Part shown: positions 8,579 to 17,559 of the stretch, in pieces
How positions within the stretch are numbered: the first letter of the stretch is position 1
Layout of the letters: the number at the start of each line of letters is the position of its first letter
IMG/VR virus record: IMGVR_UViG_3300028610_000483
Location: 1-61,007 of that record
DNA length: 61,007 nucleotides
Direction: 5' to 3' (one strand)
From: a virus
Translations under genes and position numbers: made by a program
Notes under the pieces: generated by a model
What the model was told of the DNA's origin: nothing
Database searches by the model: none
What the model saw: only the letters and a program-made list of their open reading frames with translations

Positions 8579-9060
8579 TATATTTCCTCAATCGTCATTT
8601 TTGCAACTGTGTTATCAGGATTGTAAGTAAAAACAATTCTGGCTTCTCGAACTGGTGTAACAAAATCTCCAAACTTTAAATTAACAATTGATACACGACC
8701 TTCGGCATCATATTCAAACGTTCGTTCAACATCTCGAACAGTTACATCAAAAATCTCTGTTACTAGGGTGGTCAGCGTATCAAGTTTCGATTGTGTTTCA
8801 CGAACAATCACTGCTTGAATCTGTGTTCCAAATACTCCTGGTGCAAGAACTTCAAGACGAAATTGACCAAGTGTATTAAAGACGATAGGTTTACTATAAA
8901 TACCGCCACCTATCTCATTCAGTGTGCCACTCTCGATAAGTCCATCAGTAAGACTATCAACTACGTTATACGGTATTGTTAGTCCAGTAACAGCATGAGC
9001 ACCGCTAAATAAAGCAGCCTCTAAAACAAAGGTATCGCCTTTCTCAATTATTGTATCCAT
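8578..9060 (-). CDS. Ig-like beta-sandwich virion protein
   Basis: A 160-aa protein. The first ~90 residues read like a filamin/BppU-type Ig domain (KGDTFVLEAALFSG ... YSKPIVFNTLGQFRLEVLAPG). A helix (TQSKLDTLTTLVTEIFDV) and a beta C-terminus follow. It probably decorates the capsid or a fibre. It lies downstream of the strong 9081-9108 hairpin that follows the fibre gene. Confidence 0.5.
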   Translation of the reverse strand: MDTIIEKGDTFVLEAALFSGAHAVTGLTIPYNVVDSLTDGLIESGTLNEIGGGIYSKPIVFNTLGQFRLEVLAPGVFGTQIQAVIVRETQSKLDTLTTLVTEIFDVTVRDVERTFEYDAEGRVSIVNLKFGDFVTPVREARIVFTYNPDNTVAKMTIEEI

Positions 9061-9080
9061 CCCTTACCATACCTTTGCGA

Positions 9081-9108
9081 ATGGGGGAAGGATTGCTCCT
9101 TCCCCCAT
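9081..9108 (-). other. 12-bp perfect stem-loop after fibre gene
   Basis: The stem 9081-9092 pairs perfectly with 9097-9108 around a 4-base loop. It lies just after the fibre stop codon in the direction of transcription. It has no U-tract on either side, so it more likely protects or processes mRNA than terminates it. Confidence 0.6.
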
Positions 9109-9115
9109 AGCAGAA

Positions 9116-9955
9116 TTAGACTTCGACAACAATCATCATATCTACATAATCATTGGTTGCTTGATCAGCAGCACCTAATGAACGCAGACGAATACTGACA
9201 TCATGACGACCATCCGTAAGATCAGACAAATCAAACTCGCCACTTACCAACTCTTCGGTCAGCGAAGTAGACGTTAAAGTTAGACGAGAAGTGCCTTCTG
9301 CATCCAAATAAATTGTTAATTCGGCAGCAGACGCAACATTGTCTGTCTTCAACGTTGCAAATACACGCATCTTCTTCGGTTTAAACTTCTGAGTTGTTCC
9401 CTTCGGAAGTTTAAACGCCTTAATCTCGGTTTCAGTTGTGCCTACAATCGACACAGTTGATTCATCACCGATAAACGGACGAAGACGACTATCTTCATCA
9501 GACTTTGCAAGAGTCACAACATTATTCTGAAGCTTACCAGTTGAAATTGCTAAATCAGCCAATTTCGAGTTCACCACTGAATCATCTGCAAGAACCGAAT
9601 CGGTTACAGCACCCGCAGCGAGTTGCGCCGTTTCAACAGCAAGCGCAGCGATTTCGGCAGTATCAACAGCACCCGCACCAATTTTAGCGTTGGTTACTGC
9701 ATCAGCAGCGATTTCGGCAGTATCAACAGCAAGAGCCGCAATCTTTGCATTCGTAACAGCATCGGCAGCAAGCTCGGTAGTATCAACTGCGCCAGCAGCA
9801 ATCTTTGCATTTGTGATAGCATCAGCAGCGATTTTACTAGTAGGAGCCTCACCTGTCACTTTATCAGTTCCAAGATCAACAGCACCAGTGGCAAGCTTAG
9901 AAGCCGTCACAGAACCATCAGCAACTTCACCCACAGCACGAATATTAATAGACAT
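9116..9955 (-). CDS. Repeat-rich fibre or head-fibre protein
   Basis: 279 aa from the ATG at 9955, which has a GGAGGG site 8 bases upstream. A TTG five codons earlier lies inside that ribosome site. Residues ~15-150 consist of ~10-aa units that alternate as AADAVTNAKI and AGAVDTAEI, a pattern common in trimeric phage fibre shafts. The C-terminal ~120 residues form a beta-rich globular domain. Position immediately after the major capsid gene favours a head fibre or decoration fibre over a tail-tip fibre. Confidence 0.65.
   Translation of the reverse strand: MSINIRAVGEVADGSVTASKLATGAVDLGTDKVTGEAPTSKIAADAITNAKIAAGAVDTTELAADAVTNAKIAALAVDTAEIAADAVTNAKIGAGAVDTAEIAALAVETAQLAAGAVTDSVLADDSVVNSKLADLAISTGKLQNNVVTLAKSDEDSRLRPFIGDESTVSIVGTTETEIKAFKLPKGTTQKFKPKKMRVFATLKTDNVASAAELTIYLDAEGTSRLTLTSTSLTEELVSGEFDLSDLTDGRHDVSIRLRSLGAADQATNDYVDMMIVVEV
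9600..9890 (-). repeat. About 60-bp tandem coding repeats in fibre gene
   Basis: Units about 60 bases long recur about five times, each carrying variants of 'gcatcagcagcgatttcggc' and 'agtatcaacagcaccc'. They encode the 20-aa double unit of the fibre shaft. They are diverged enough to be read individually, and copy number may vary between relatives. Confidence 0.65.
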
Positions 9956-10009
9956 AGGAATTCCCTCCAACTACACTTTCGATACTACTCTTAACTTGTG
10001 TAAAGCTTT

Positions 10010-10044
10010 TTACATAGGAGGGTAACAATCACCCTCCTATGTAA
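10010..10044 (-). other. 14-bp perfect stem-loop after major capsid gene
   Basis: Positions 10010-10023 pair perfectly with 10031-10044 around a 7-base loop, directly after the capsid stop codon. It is followed on the minus strand by A-rich sequence, not by U residues, so an intrinsic terminator is unlikely. It probably stabilises the capsid message or separates it from the fibre message. Confidence 0.6.
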
Positions 10045-10055
10045 GTCAGCTAAAT

Positions 10056-11060
10056 TTACACAATGGTAATCTTCAACACATGCTTGTTATTGGCGATTAC
10101 CTGACCAACTTCCTGCACAGCATACATTGAGGAATGAAGACTCTTTCTACCCCCAGGCCCAGGCTGAACAGTAAACGGAGTTGCACGAGCAATACGCCTA
10201 CGTCCTTCAATCAGCCGAGTTGCAAAATAACCCAACTGATCGGGTCTGGCTACCATGTAAGCTACATCATCAGCCATGATAGGAGTTTCAATACCATCAA
10301 CGGACAACACACCATTTACCTTTAAGACAGTTGCAGTTCCAAGACGACCCACAACACCACGACGAATCTGATCTTCACGAGTTTCCTCAGTAAATTTCGG
10401 ATTGCCAGAAGCATCAACAAAATCAAGCGTCTTAAAATACTCATCACTCTTCACCAGAATCCATGCTGGATCGAAGAAAGGATCAACAACTGCCCATGCA
10501 TCCCTAAACAAATCCCACGTCCATGCAGCTCCGGCAGGAGGCGTCAAAGCACCAGGGCCGGTTGCAGCCGCTTCGATAAGCTGAATCAACTCAAAATCTT
10601 CGAGTTTATTCATCATCGTAGTCAGCTTTGCGCGATACGTAGGCACAAAATTAAATTTTGAATTCTGAATGTCATGCAGTGAAATGACAAGCTCTTCAGT
10701 GACCATCAGGCGCACATCAAAGCTATTCGTGCCGAGCGTTACTTTGCGGGAACGAATTTCAGAGTCCGAACCAATCCAATATGCTTCACCATCAGTTTCG
10801 CCAGGAGCCGCAGGGAACTCTGCATTCTCACCACGACGAATCGTGCGAGGGAGAAGCAAGCGTCGAGCAAAACCGACGTGTTCTTTGCGATCTTCAATAG
10901 GCTCACCAATCAACTGAGCGAGAACCATAGGATCATTAGCATTCTCTTCAATCAGCTTGTCAAAAGCTGCCAACTCTTCTGTCTTCAGATCGTAACCATA
11001 GACATCAGACAGCTCTTGAACTCTGGCTTCGAGAGAAAGTTGTTCAGTCGTCTTACCCAT
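10056..11060 (-). CDS. Major capsid protein (HK97-like fold)
   Basis: 334 aa from the ATG at 11060, which has GGAGG upstream. The open frame extends further 5' but overlaps the decoration gene and lacks a better start. The order N-terminal arm, extended E-loop-like strands (residues ~80-120), long helix (residues ~125-165), A-domain and C-terminal strand (NKHVLKITIV) fits HK97-type capsid proteins. It follows the protease-scaffold and decoration genes, the standard order. Confidence 0.8.
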   Translation of the reverse strand: MGKTTEQLSLEARVQELSDVYGYDLKTEELAAFDKLIEENANDPMVLAQLIGEPIEDRKEHVGFARRLLLPRTIRRGENAEFPAAPGETDGEAYWIGSDSEIRSRKVTLGTNSFDVRLMVTEELVISLHDIQNSKFNFVPTYRAKLTTMMNKLEDFELIQLIEAAATGPGALTPPAGAAWTWDLFRDAWAVVDPFFDPAWILVKSDEYFKTLDFVDASGNPKFTEETREDQIRRGVVGRLGTATVLKVNGVLSVDGIETPIMADDVAYMVARPDQLGYFATRLIEGRRRIARATPFTVQPGPGGRKSLHSSMYAVQEVGQVIANNKHVLKITIV

Positions 11061-11100
11061 AATGTAAACCTCCTTAATACATACTTCAGTTTGCTCAGTC

Positions 11101-11520
11101 TTACGACTGCAAAAGAATTCTGGTGCCTGCGGCAGTTGCCGAAAGACACAGACCTTTTCTCGTATTACCAGTAGCGTCGTTCGAATACGTATTCTTATCA
11201 ACATCAACATACACAATATCGCCAGCAGCAGGTTCCTCACCTGAAGTCACCTTACTGGTGAGAATCAAGGCATAGCCAAGCAGAAGAACAGAAATCTGAT
11301 CTCCATCAGGGCCACCACGACCTTCGCCAGCAGCTACATCAACCATCAATTGACCAACAGGTTCCTCACCACCAATTGCAGGAACAGGAGTAACCTCATT
11401 ATTACCGCTGATAAACACCTGTGCTTCTGCAACAGCCAACACAGCGTCAGGATCAGCAATCGTCAATGTGGCAATCATACCACCGCTTAGTTCTGGAAAA
11501 AAAGCTCTAGCCATTTTCAT
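11101..11520 (-). CDS. Capsid decoration protein (DUF2190-like)
   Basis: A 139-aa beta-barrel type protein. The stretch AAGDIVYVDVDKNTYSND...RKGLCLSATAAGTRILL resembles the DUF2190/decoration family, where a short barrel caps capsid three-folds. It lies between the protease-scaffold gene and the capsid gene, as in many siphoviruses. Confidence 0.65.
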   Translation of the reverse strand: MKMARAFFPELSGGMIATLTIADPDAVLAVAEAQVFISGNNEVTPVPAIGGEEPVGQLMVDVAAGEGRGGPDGDQISVLLLGYALILTSKVTSGEEPAAGDIVYVDVDKNTYSNDATGNTRKGLCLSATAAGTRILLQS

Positions 11521-11559
11521 AACCTCCGGTTAAACTACTAATCGCTCTATTAACAATTG

Positions 11560-12000
11560 TTAACGTTTTGCACGAGTGATAACTTCACCCATTCGTTCAA
11601 CAACTGGATTAGAACCTTTTTGGGGCATTCCTCCACCCGTTAACAAAGAACCTTCAGCAGCCCCAGCTTCATCTGATTCTGCTTCTTCAGATTCGTCTGA
11701 TTCCTTAGACTCATCTTCTTCGGCTTGTTCTGAACTTTCATCAGAAGCCTTTACCTTCTCTTTCAAAGTTTTATTCTCAGCTTCCAAATCAGCAATTTGC
11801 TTATCTTTCTGCAAAGAAGAAAACACACTATCGTTCAACAAATCAGCATCTTTGGAATCCTTCGCAACATCTCCAAGTTCAGCCCGACGTTCTTTAATAA
11901 GATCATGTTTCTTAATAGCTTCAGCAACAGCATCAGCCTTCATCTCATCAACCTCAGCTTGCGTAAAAGTCTTATCTTCGTTCTTCGTTTTCTCAGACAT
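11560..12000 (-). CDS. Nested in-frame scaffold protein
   Basis: The internal ATG at 12000 (Met326 of the protease-scaffold) is preceded by AGGAGG with about 9 bases of spacing, as good as any start in this genome. The 146-aa product would be the coiled coil (TQAEVDEMKADAVAEAIKK, then EKEKV-type heptads) plus acidic tract. This is the size and character of a free scaffold that guides procapsid assembly and is removed by the protease. Confidence 0.65.
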   Translation of the reverse strand: MSEKTKNEDKTFTQAEVDEMKADAVAEAIKKHDLIKERRAELGDVAKDSKDADLLNDSVFSSLQKDKQIADLEAENKTLKEKVKASDESSEQAEEDESKESDESEEAESDEAGAAEGSLLTGGGMPQKGSNPVVERMGEVITRAKR

Positions 12001-12975
12001 GCTAACTTCCTCCTGTGATTCAATAGTAGCCGTTTTCAGGCTGTAGTTAACTGTAAACACACCGCCCTCTTGCTCTTTCTTTCTTTGTCTACGACGAGAC
12101 TCTGGTGTATGAAAACTTGCACAACCAGAGTTTGAGCAGCGCATTAACGCAGTTTCATTTTCTACGTCAAGTGATACAACATCATTATACTTTCCGCCAC
12201 AAGTAGGGCATTGAGCCTCCATTAAAAGAGTCTCAACCGTATTTAAACTATGACGTGCTATTTTTGCGTCGTCGTCTAAATTCTCTTTGACTCTAGCTAA
12301 TTTAGCTTTCTCGTCTTCAGAAATGGATTCGCCTAAAGAAGCCATAGTTTCAATTCCTCCATAAACAATCGAACATTCCTTAAATGCAGCAGTAATATCG
12401 GCACTACTAGCCGGTTCTGCGGCTCTACTACGTCGAAGAATAGCCCCGCCTCTAAATGTTACATTTTCAAGTTCGATTGCGCCTGTGTCACGACGTAATG
12501 CACGTTTTCCAAAGGTCAGTTCAAATGACTGCCCTGCATCCCCCTCTTCAATCCATTGTTCAATCGTAGCCACTTCTTGCGGAAAACGATGTTTCCAAAT
12601 CAATGCACGAGTTGTGACTTGACTAGTGACTGAATTAAAAGAAGCACTCATGTAAAAACCAATTGGATGATTAAACTGATGATTGAGATTAACCGGAGTA
12701 AAAGGAAGAGACTGCAAACCCTCTTGAACGGTTTCACCAGATAAAAAATGTCCGTTTCGATTCTTTTTATTGGCTTTTAAAAATACCCCTTCAACAATAT
12801 GAAAGTTATCATTCGGAAACTCAATACCAAGAATCTTTGAAGCTGCTGTAATTTCTGAATCTGTCGGACTAACAAGACGACATTCGCCTGACTCAAAAAT
12901 CTCATTAACAAAATCTTGAACAGCTTCGGAAGCTTCTTTAACACTAATATTTGTAAGTATCTGCTCCTGTGACAT
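11560..12975 (-). CDS. Prohead protease fused to scaffold
   Basis: 471 aa. Residues ~1-200 resemble phage prohead proteases: a beta core with NHQFNHPIG (residues 98-106, candidate catalytic His) and GQSFELTFG (candidate Ser 150). Residues ~255-290 hold a Cys4 zinc knuckle (CPTCGG ... CSNSGC). From Met326 on the chain is a charged coiled coil with an acidic Glu/Ser/Asp tract, typical of scaffold. The fused arrangement lets the scaffold be made alone from an internal start, as in lambda C/Nu3. Catalytic residues are my reading, not proven. Confidence 0.7.
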   Translation of the reverse strand: MSQEQILTNISVKEASEAVQDFVNEIFESGECRLVSPTDSEITAASKILGIEFPNDNFHIVEGVFLKANKKNRNGHFLSGETVQEGLQSLPFTPVNLNHQFNHPIGFYMSASFNSVTSQVTTRALIWKHRFPQEVATIEQWIEEGDAGQSFELTFGKRALRRDTGAIELENVTFRGGAILRRSRAAEPASSADITAAFKECSIVYGGIETMASLGESISEDEKAKLARVKENLDDDAKIARHSLNTVETLLMEAQCPTCGGKYNDVVSLDVENETALMRCSNSGCASFHTPESRRRQRKKEQEGGVFTVNYSLKTATIESQEEVSMSEKTKNEDKTFTQAEVDEMKADAVAEAIKKHDLIKERRAELGDVAKDSKDADLLNDSVFSSLQKDKQIADLEAENKTLKEKVKASDESSEQAEEDESKESDESEEAESDEAGAAEGSLLTGGGMPQKGSNPVVERMGEVITRAKR

Positions 12976-12988
12976 AAAGTTCTCCTAA

Positions 12989-14542
12989 TTACTCATCACG
13001 ATCTTGTGTGTCTTGAATATCATCAACATTAGTATCGTCTGGTCTACCGTTTGGATTGGTTAAATCGTCAGGGTCTTTTTCAATATTTTGGATCACAGGA
13101 GGATAGAATGTGTCTTCATCTCCTGCCTCTTTCTCATCAACTCGATGTTGACGCATCACATCAGGATCAAGCGTCGTCAACGATCCAATCACATCTCTCT
13201 TACCAATCAAACCACGATCATACAATACACGCATGATACGTTTGTTTTCTACAGACAACCAAATATTCATAGGTTTTTGATAATAAACAAGTCGGTCAAA
13301 TTCACCAGTTAACAGACGAGCGTTTCGTCTACGAAACTCTAAGTAAAGGTCTTTTTCAATTATGTCTTTGAAAACTTTTCGTGCAGACTCAACCTCAAGA
13401 ATCAAACCTTTTGGGTTAAGTTGAACTTCTCGGCGCTGTTCCCCCTCGCCGGTCAACGTTAACAAACCAAGAGCAATGAGAATGTCGTTATCAACCTCTT
13501 CATACTTTTCTTTACTCATCATAGATTCAACGTCAGGATGAACATGCTCAGCCGTTGTATCATATGTCGTTCCAAGAACGCCAGTATTTGCTAAACGACT
13601 TTCAAGAAGATTTTGGAACGCCTGCATTTCTTCAGCTCCGTAGATGATGCCTCTCTCAGTGAGTTCTTTACTACCTTTCTTGAGTAGTAAGATATCATTG
13701 ATGATACCTACGGCTGTTCGATAATCACTTCGACGTAAAGCTTTTTTGAGTTTAACAAGCTTCGCAATATTTCGATGATACAAAAATGGCACAGGAAACT
13801 TGTCACTAATTCTCGCTCCAATCGTTCGAGGGTAGAACGTGTGACGTTCTGGATCAAGTGGTAGATTTTTATGTTCGTCAGTAGCAATCGGACGAACCTG
13901 AAACCGATTTTGCTTTTGGAAATCTTCATCATCCTGAAACAAACCAGTGCCTTGATCATTTTCTGGTTTTTCATCTTCTTCAATTTCCCGAAAAAAGTAT
14001 TGTTTGTCACCCAACATTGGACTAGCTTTAACACCAATCCCATGCGAGTTTGGAACATACATAATTGTTGGAAGCCACCATTGCTTGCGACCAAGCCCAG
14101 GAATTTGACGTTTCTCCCACACACAATACAGGATAGGCATACTACTTGTCCAATACTCTGTATACCATTCGTGCTCTACGGCTTCAAGTCCAGTAGGCAA
14201 CGTCGAGATTGTATCATTCACAACGTAGTCTTTCCAGTGTTGAAATACCTTCCGAAGATCATCGTTACCAAGCACATCAACATCTGCACCATAGAACGTA
14301 GCACTCTGGACTTGTGCATCTAAAATACTCGAAACAATATTATCACCACCACGATGCCAGATATCGTATGAATCTCGAACCTGTGCATAATAGTCTGTTT
14401 CAGCAATCAATTCTTTGTCAGATCGTGGATTCAACGAATCGACAATATTTTGAACCTGTGCAGCTAACACCAACTTCATATTTTGCAATCGATCACCAAG
14501 AACCACAGAACCATGCTTGGTAACTTCATTTGCTTCTGACAT
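12989..14542 (-). CDS. Portal protein
   Basis: 517 aa from the ATG at 14542, with GGAGG 7 bases upstream. Upstream in-frame starts overlap terminase. Portals form the dodecameric channel through which DNA enters. The chain has the expected long helical and beta arrangement, a segment near residues 370-410 (ILIALGLLTLTGEG...LEVESARKVFKDIIE) typical of portal wing/stem regions, and a disordered acidic C-terminal tail. It lies between the large terminase and the protease, the canonical location. Confidence 0.75.
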   Translation of the reverse strand: MSEANEVTKHGSVVLGDRLQNMKLVLAAQVQNIVDSLNPRSDKELIAETDYYAQVRDSYDIWHRGGDNIVSSILDAQVQSATFYGADVDVLGNDDLRKVFQHWKDYVVNDTISTLPTGLEAVEHEWYTEYWTSSMPILYCVWEKRQIPGLGRKQWWLPTIMYVPNSHGIGVKASPMLGDKQYFFREIEEDEKPENDQGTGLFQDDEDFQKQNRFQVRPIATDEHKNLPLDPERHTFYPRTIGARISDKFPVPFLYHRNIAKLVKLKKALRRSDYRTAVGIINDILLLKKGSKELTERGIIYGAEEMQAFQNLLESRLANTGVLGTTYDTTAEHVHPDVESMMSKEKYEEVDNDILIALGLLTLTGEGEQRREVQLNPKGLILEVESARKVFKDIIEKDLYLEFRRRNARLLTGEFDRLVYYQKPMNIWLSVENKRIMRVLYDRGLIGKRDVIGSLTTLDPDVMRQHRVDEKEAGDEDTFYPPVIQNIEKDPDDLTNPNGRPDDTNVDDIQDTQDRDE

Positions 14543-14550
14543 ACATCCTC

Positions 14551-16188
14551 CTAGCCAAGCCATGCACCAAGCCACGGCTTTTGTTGCCGTCGTGTTGGTG
14601 TCTTATCAGGTTCTAATACCTGAACGCTTCGAAGAAACACTTTGAACATTGAGATAACGTGATTCGGAAGAGGCGATTGAAATATATACTTTGTTTGACC
14701 AAGAACAGCCAACTCAGCTTGAAACTGTGTCTTTAGTTCGTCGTCAATCGGCAAGCTCAATCGTTCTTCATGAAACCATGCCAATCCGCGTTTCCACATT
14801 GCTTCATCAATGTGTTGTTTGATTGGGATGGGTTCACCTTTCTCAAACCTTATGTCACCATCTTCTCCACGTTCAAATCCGATCTCTACATTACCACTAA
14901 AATTTATTGGTTGAACACGTTTATAATACTTTTTACCTTTAAACTCAGTTTGATTCTCATCAATCAATTCGACGGCAACTGATAAACCTAAACCATCTGT
15001 TGCGTCAATCCCGATGGTAGCTGCATTAAAGAAGTCAGCCAAATAATCAAGAACAAATGCTTGTTGGTAATGAACAAGACCATTCATCTTGACACGATAG
15101 ATCAACTCCCATTTTTCATTCTTTACTTGCCAAGCCCATATACCGCATTCTGTGGGTGCTCGACCAATATCTGTTGCGATAACTCGAAGAGGCATTGAAG
15201 CCGGTGCTGACATGATAAATACACGATCTGGATCAGCTTTAAAAATAGGGTAGTTCACTTTATTGATTTCAAACAGCTTGATCGGTTTACCGTTCTCGCA
15301 GGCTTCTATGTCTTCCATATCCCACGCACCACTGGCAACATCACCTTCTTGACCAAGAACGTTTGTTCGATAACCGTGAGTGTGTCGGCCACCATAAAAC
15401 TCTGCACGTTCAGCGTCACGTTTTTTAGTGTAGTTTGGATTCACAAACGACGAATACCAAATACGAGTCATATTTCGATCATTAATCATATCATGAAATG
15501 GCGTATCTCTTCGACCATCAGGAACACCACTACCTCGGATAATACATCCAAGTTCAGAACGAGCATCGACGTGTTTCATCCATGCTTCTGATGAAAACAT
15601 TTGCATTTCTTCGAACGTCGTTTTCTCAGGATGCTTCCCAAGAAATTGATCGCCTGGATTCTTTTGACCTTCAATCACACCGTATGTGATGTGACCGTTA
15701 GCTAATGAAATAGTTTTCAATGAACGATTAACAGGGTCAATCTTACCTTCATTATGAAACAGCCGAAACAGTGGATGTTCTTCAACATACTTAGCAATAA
15801 ATTCAAAACGTCCTTTGAGCTTTTCTGTGTTGTAGCCAGCTAACACATGCTCGGCTCCATCCCGCATTAACACTTCTTGGATATTATCAAAATCAACTAA
15901 CGCGATTGTCTTACCATAGGTTCGACCACCACGACCTATGAGTTGACCTAACGCGACTCGATCATCAAAGTTTTCTGCGTCTGTGCGGTCAGGATCATCT
16001 ACCAACAAATAGTCAAAACCTAACAACGACTTTTGGTATGTGCGGATATGAAATGGCTCATCCTCATACCAATTCCGAGGGTTTCGAAAGTTCTTTGGAA
16101 CAATGAACGGAACAAAATCTGTAGGAGAGTGCATAATTTCAAGTAATGCCCAATCCTCTTCAGATAAAACTTCTCGCTCACGCATCAT
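14551..16188 (-). CDS. terL: Terminase large subunit
   Basis: 545 aa. ATP-driven DNA packaging motor and headful nuclease. The ATPase domain shows a Walker A at residues 85-94 (GRGGRTYGKT) and a Walker B-like KTTFEEMQ at 189-196. The RNase H-type nuclease domain has VIATDIGRA (Asp340) and ATIGIDATDG (Asp395). Length is normal for TerL. It overlaps the upstream gene by 11 bases and precedes the portal. Confidence 0.92.
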   Translation of the reverse strand: MMREREVLSEEDWALLEIMHSPTDFVPFIVPKNFRNPRNWYEDEPFHIRTYQKSLLGFDYLLVDDPDRTDAENFDDRVALGQLIGRGGRTYGKTIALVDFDNIQEVLMRDGAEHVLAGYNTEKLKGRFEFIAKYVEEHPLFRLFHNEGKIDPVNRSLKTISLANGHITYGVIEGQKNPGDQFLGKHPEKTTFEEMQMFSSEAWMKHVDARSELGCIIRGSGVPDGRRDTPFHDMINDRNMTRIWYSSFVNPNYTKKRDAERAEFYGGRHTHGYRTNVLGQEGDVASGAWDMEDIEACENGKPIKLFEINKVNYPIFKADPDRVFIMSAPASMPLRVIATDIGRAPTECGIWAWQVKNEKWELIYRVKMNGLVHYQQAFVLDYLADFFNAATIGIDATDGLGLSVAVELIDENQTEFKGKKYYKRVQPINFSGNVEIGFERGEDGDIRFEKGEPIPIKQHIDEAMWKRGLAWFHEERLSLPIDDELKTQFQAELAVLGQTKYIFQSPLPNHVISMFKVFLRSVQVLEPDKTPTRRQQKPWLGAWLG

Positions 16189-16972
16189 CTTTTACCTTCA
16201 AAGAGATATTCTTTTTCTTACATACATCCTGTAAATACATAGGCGATACTTCAAGAATCTTAGCAGCCTGCCGTAATGTTAATACGCCTTCATTGACATA
16301 ATCAATAATCTGCTGATTCCAAATCACTCCATACTCGTCAAAAGCTGTGTGTCGTCGTAACATGAAATGAAACGTGCCGCATGACTTACATTTCCACATA
16401 AACTCATCTCGATGCTTCAACATATAGTCTTTGGCATCTTGCTTAATTCGTGCCCAATTCTGAAAAGCAGATTCACCTTTTTTCTGACGTTGACCTTTTG
16501 TAATACCGAGTTTGGATTTCAAATCTAAAAGAGCTTTGTTCGCATCATTCAATGCATCTATCTTACTTTTGTTATATTTATCGAAGTCTCCGGTAATACT
16601 CATCTGGATGCTTCGAACAAGCATTTCATAGTAGATGATATTTCTGAGATCACCAATATCTGTGCTGCCATTGAGTTCGAATTCATCCTGATACTTCATA
16701 AATCGTTGACGGATAAACGCTAAATCACTAGCAGCTCGTTGTTTCTCTTCCTTTGTAATCTCTTTTGATGTGTTAGGTTTTGCAGCAACCACATCAAGTA
16801 AAGACCCAAGCCCTTCATCTGCGTTGTCTGCTTGTTGCCATTCTCGAAAAAGCAACTCAGCCAGTAGTTCTTTTTCTGACTTGCCCTGCATCCAACGCAT
16901 GTTTTGAAACTTTTGCTTCAGCTTTGATAAACGATCTGCAAATCGCTGTTCCTGCTCACTTGATCTTGGCAT
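16178..16972 (-). CDS. Probable terminase small subunit
   Basis: 264 aa, large for TerS. The start ATG has GAGG 7 bases upstream, although it overlaps the preceding gene by 55 bases. The N-terminal half is helical. A CxxC...H motif (WKCKSCGTFHFMLRRH, ~residues 197-212) suggests a zinc site. The C-terminus has a helix-turn-helix (LTLRQAAKILEVSPMYLQDV, ~232-251) suited to recognising the packaging site. Position directly before TerL supports the role. Confidence 0.6.
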   Translation of the reverse strand: MPRSSEQEQRFADRLSKLKQKFQNMRWMQGKSEKELLAELLFREWQQADNADEGLGSLLDVVAAKPNTSKEITKEEKQRAASDLAFIRQRFMKYQDEFELNGSTDIGDLRNIIYYEMLVRSIQMSITGDFDKYNKSKIDALNDANKALLDLKSKLGITKGQRQKKGESAFQNWARIKQDAKDYMLKHRDEFMWKCKSCGTFHFMLRRHTAFDEYGVIWNQQIIDYVNEGVLTLRQAAKILEVSPMYLQDVCKKKNISLKVKDDA

Positions 16973-17085
16973 TTTTCGTCCTCACATACCCAACCAACCA
17001 ATTCATTATCACCAATACGTTTGACCATACGAACTTCAACTTCACCAATCTCTCGTTTTTCTTTGCACACCTTACATAAAATCAT
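16918..17085 (-). CDS. Small zinc-ribbon protein
   Basis: 55 aa from the ATG at 17085, coupled to the preceding stop as TAATG. CKVC near the N-terminus and CEDEKC further on form a possible four-cysteine zinc site. It lies just before the terminase genes. Function unknown. DNA or RNA binding in packaging is conceivable. Confidence 0.55.
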   Translation of the reverse strand: MILCKVCKEKREIGEVEVRMVKRIGDNELVGWVCEDEKCQDQVSRNSDLQIVYQS

Positions 17086-17360
17086 TATGGCCCTAAAACT
17101 AACGTTCGAACAAGCAATGTTGTTGATGTCGTTGCCATAGCAGTTAATGATGTGATAATCCACATGACAGCCCATGACGGACGACCATCAAATTTATCGG
17201 CTAACTTTTCGACTCGTGCATCAACAGTCTCAACTGCAACTTCGAGATGAGGTAGATGATTTGTTTTGATCTCGTTAATACTATCAACGGCTGATTGAAC
17301 TTTCGTATTGACTTCCATCCAATCTTGCATCGTCAATTCAATCTTATCTTCGTTTGCCAT
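17085..17360 (-). CDS. Holin-like coiled-coil membrane protein
   Basis: 91 aa from the ATG at 17360. An upstream in-frame start at 17411 is possible but overlaps the previous gene more. Residues ~10-60 form a long amphipathic helix (VNTKVQSAVDSINEIKTN...VDARVEKLADKF), then one transmembrane segment (VMWIITSLTAMATTSTTLLV). The layout recalls XhlA/haemolysin-type or holin accessory proteins that act in lysis. No endolysin is adjacent, so the role is uncertain. Confidence 0.5.
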   Translation of the reverse strand: MANEDKIELTMQDWMEVNTKVQSAVDSINEIKTNHLPHLEVAVETVDARVEKLADKFDGRPSWAVMWIITSLTAMATTSTTLLVRTLVLGP

Positions 17361-17559
17361 ATCTATTACCCCATCTACACGTTTTCCAAATAATTCGTTT
17401 GAACGTGCCACACACTTTGGCTAGCCGATTTGCATCATCACGTTCCCACTTCTCAAACATACAATGTTCCTTACAGTTATTGCATGTGTAAGTTTTTCGC
17501 TTTGACTGCTTTCGTGGTCGTCGTGCGTCATTAGTTGATTTTAGAATGAAATTGTCCAA
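17344..17559 (-). CDS. Small basic zinc-finger protein
   Basis: 71 aa, very basic, with Cys residues in CNNCKEHC and a later Cys suggesting a zinc site. It overlaps the upstream gene by 19 bases and the downstream holin-like gene by 17. Probably a nucleic-acid-binding protein. Function unknown. Confidence 0.5.
   Translation of the reverse strand: MDNFILKSTNDARRPRKQSKRKTYTCNNCKEHCMFEKWERDDANRLAKVCGTFKRIIWKTCRWGNRYGKRR

Noticed and set aside
9505-10025. Plus-strand open frames opposite the fibre gene
   Set aside because: They are repeats of the fibre gene read on the other strand, with no ribosome sites.
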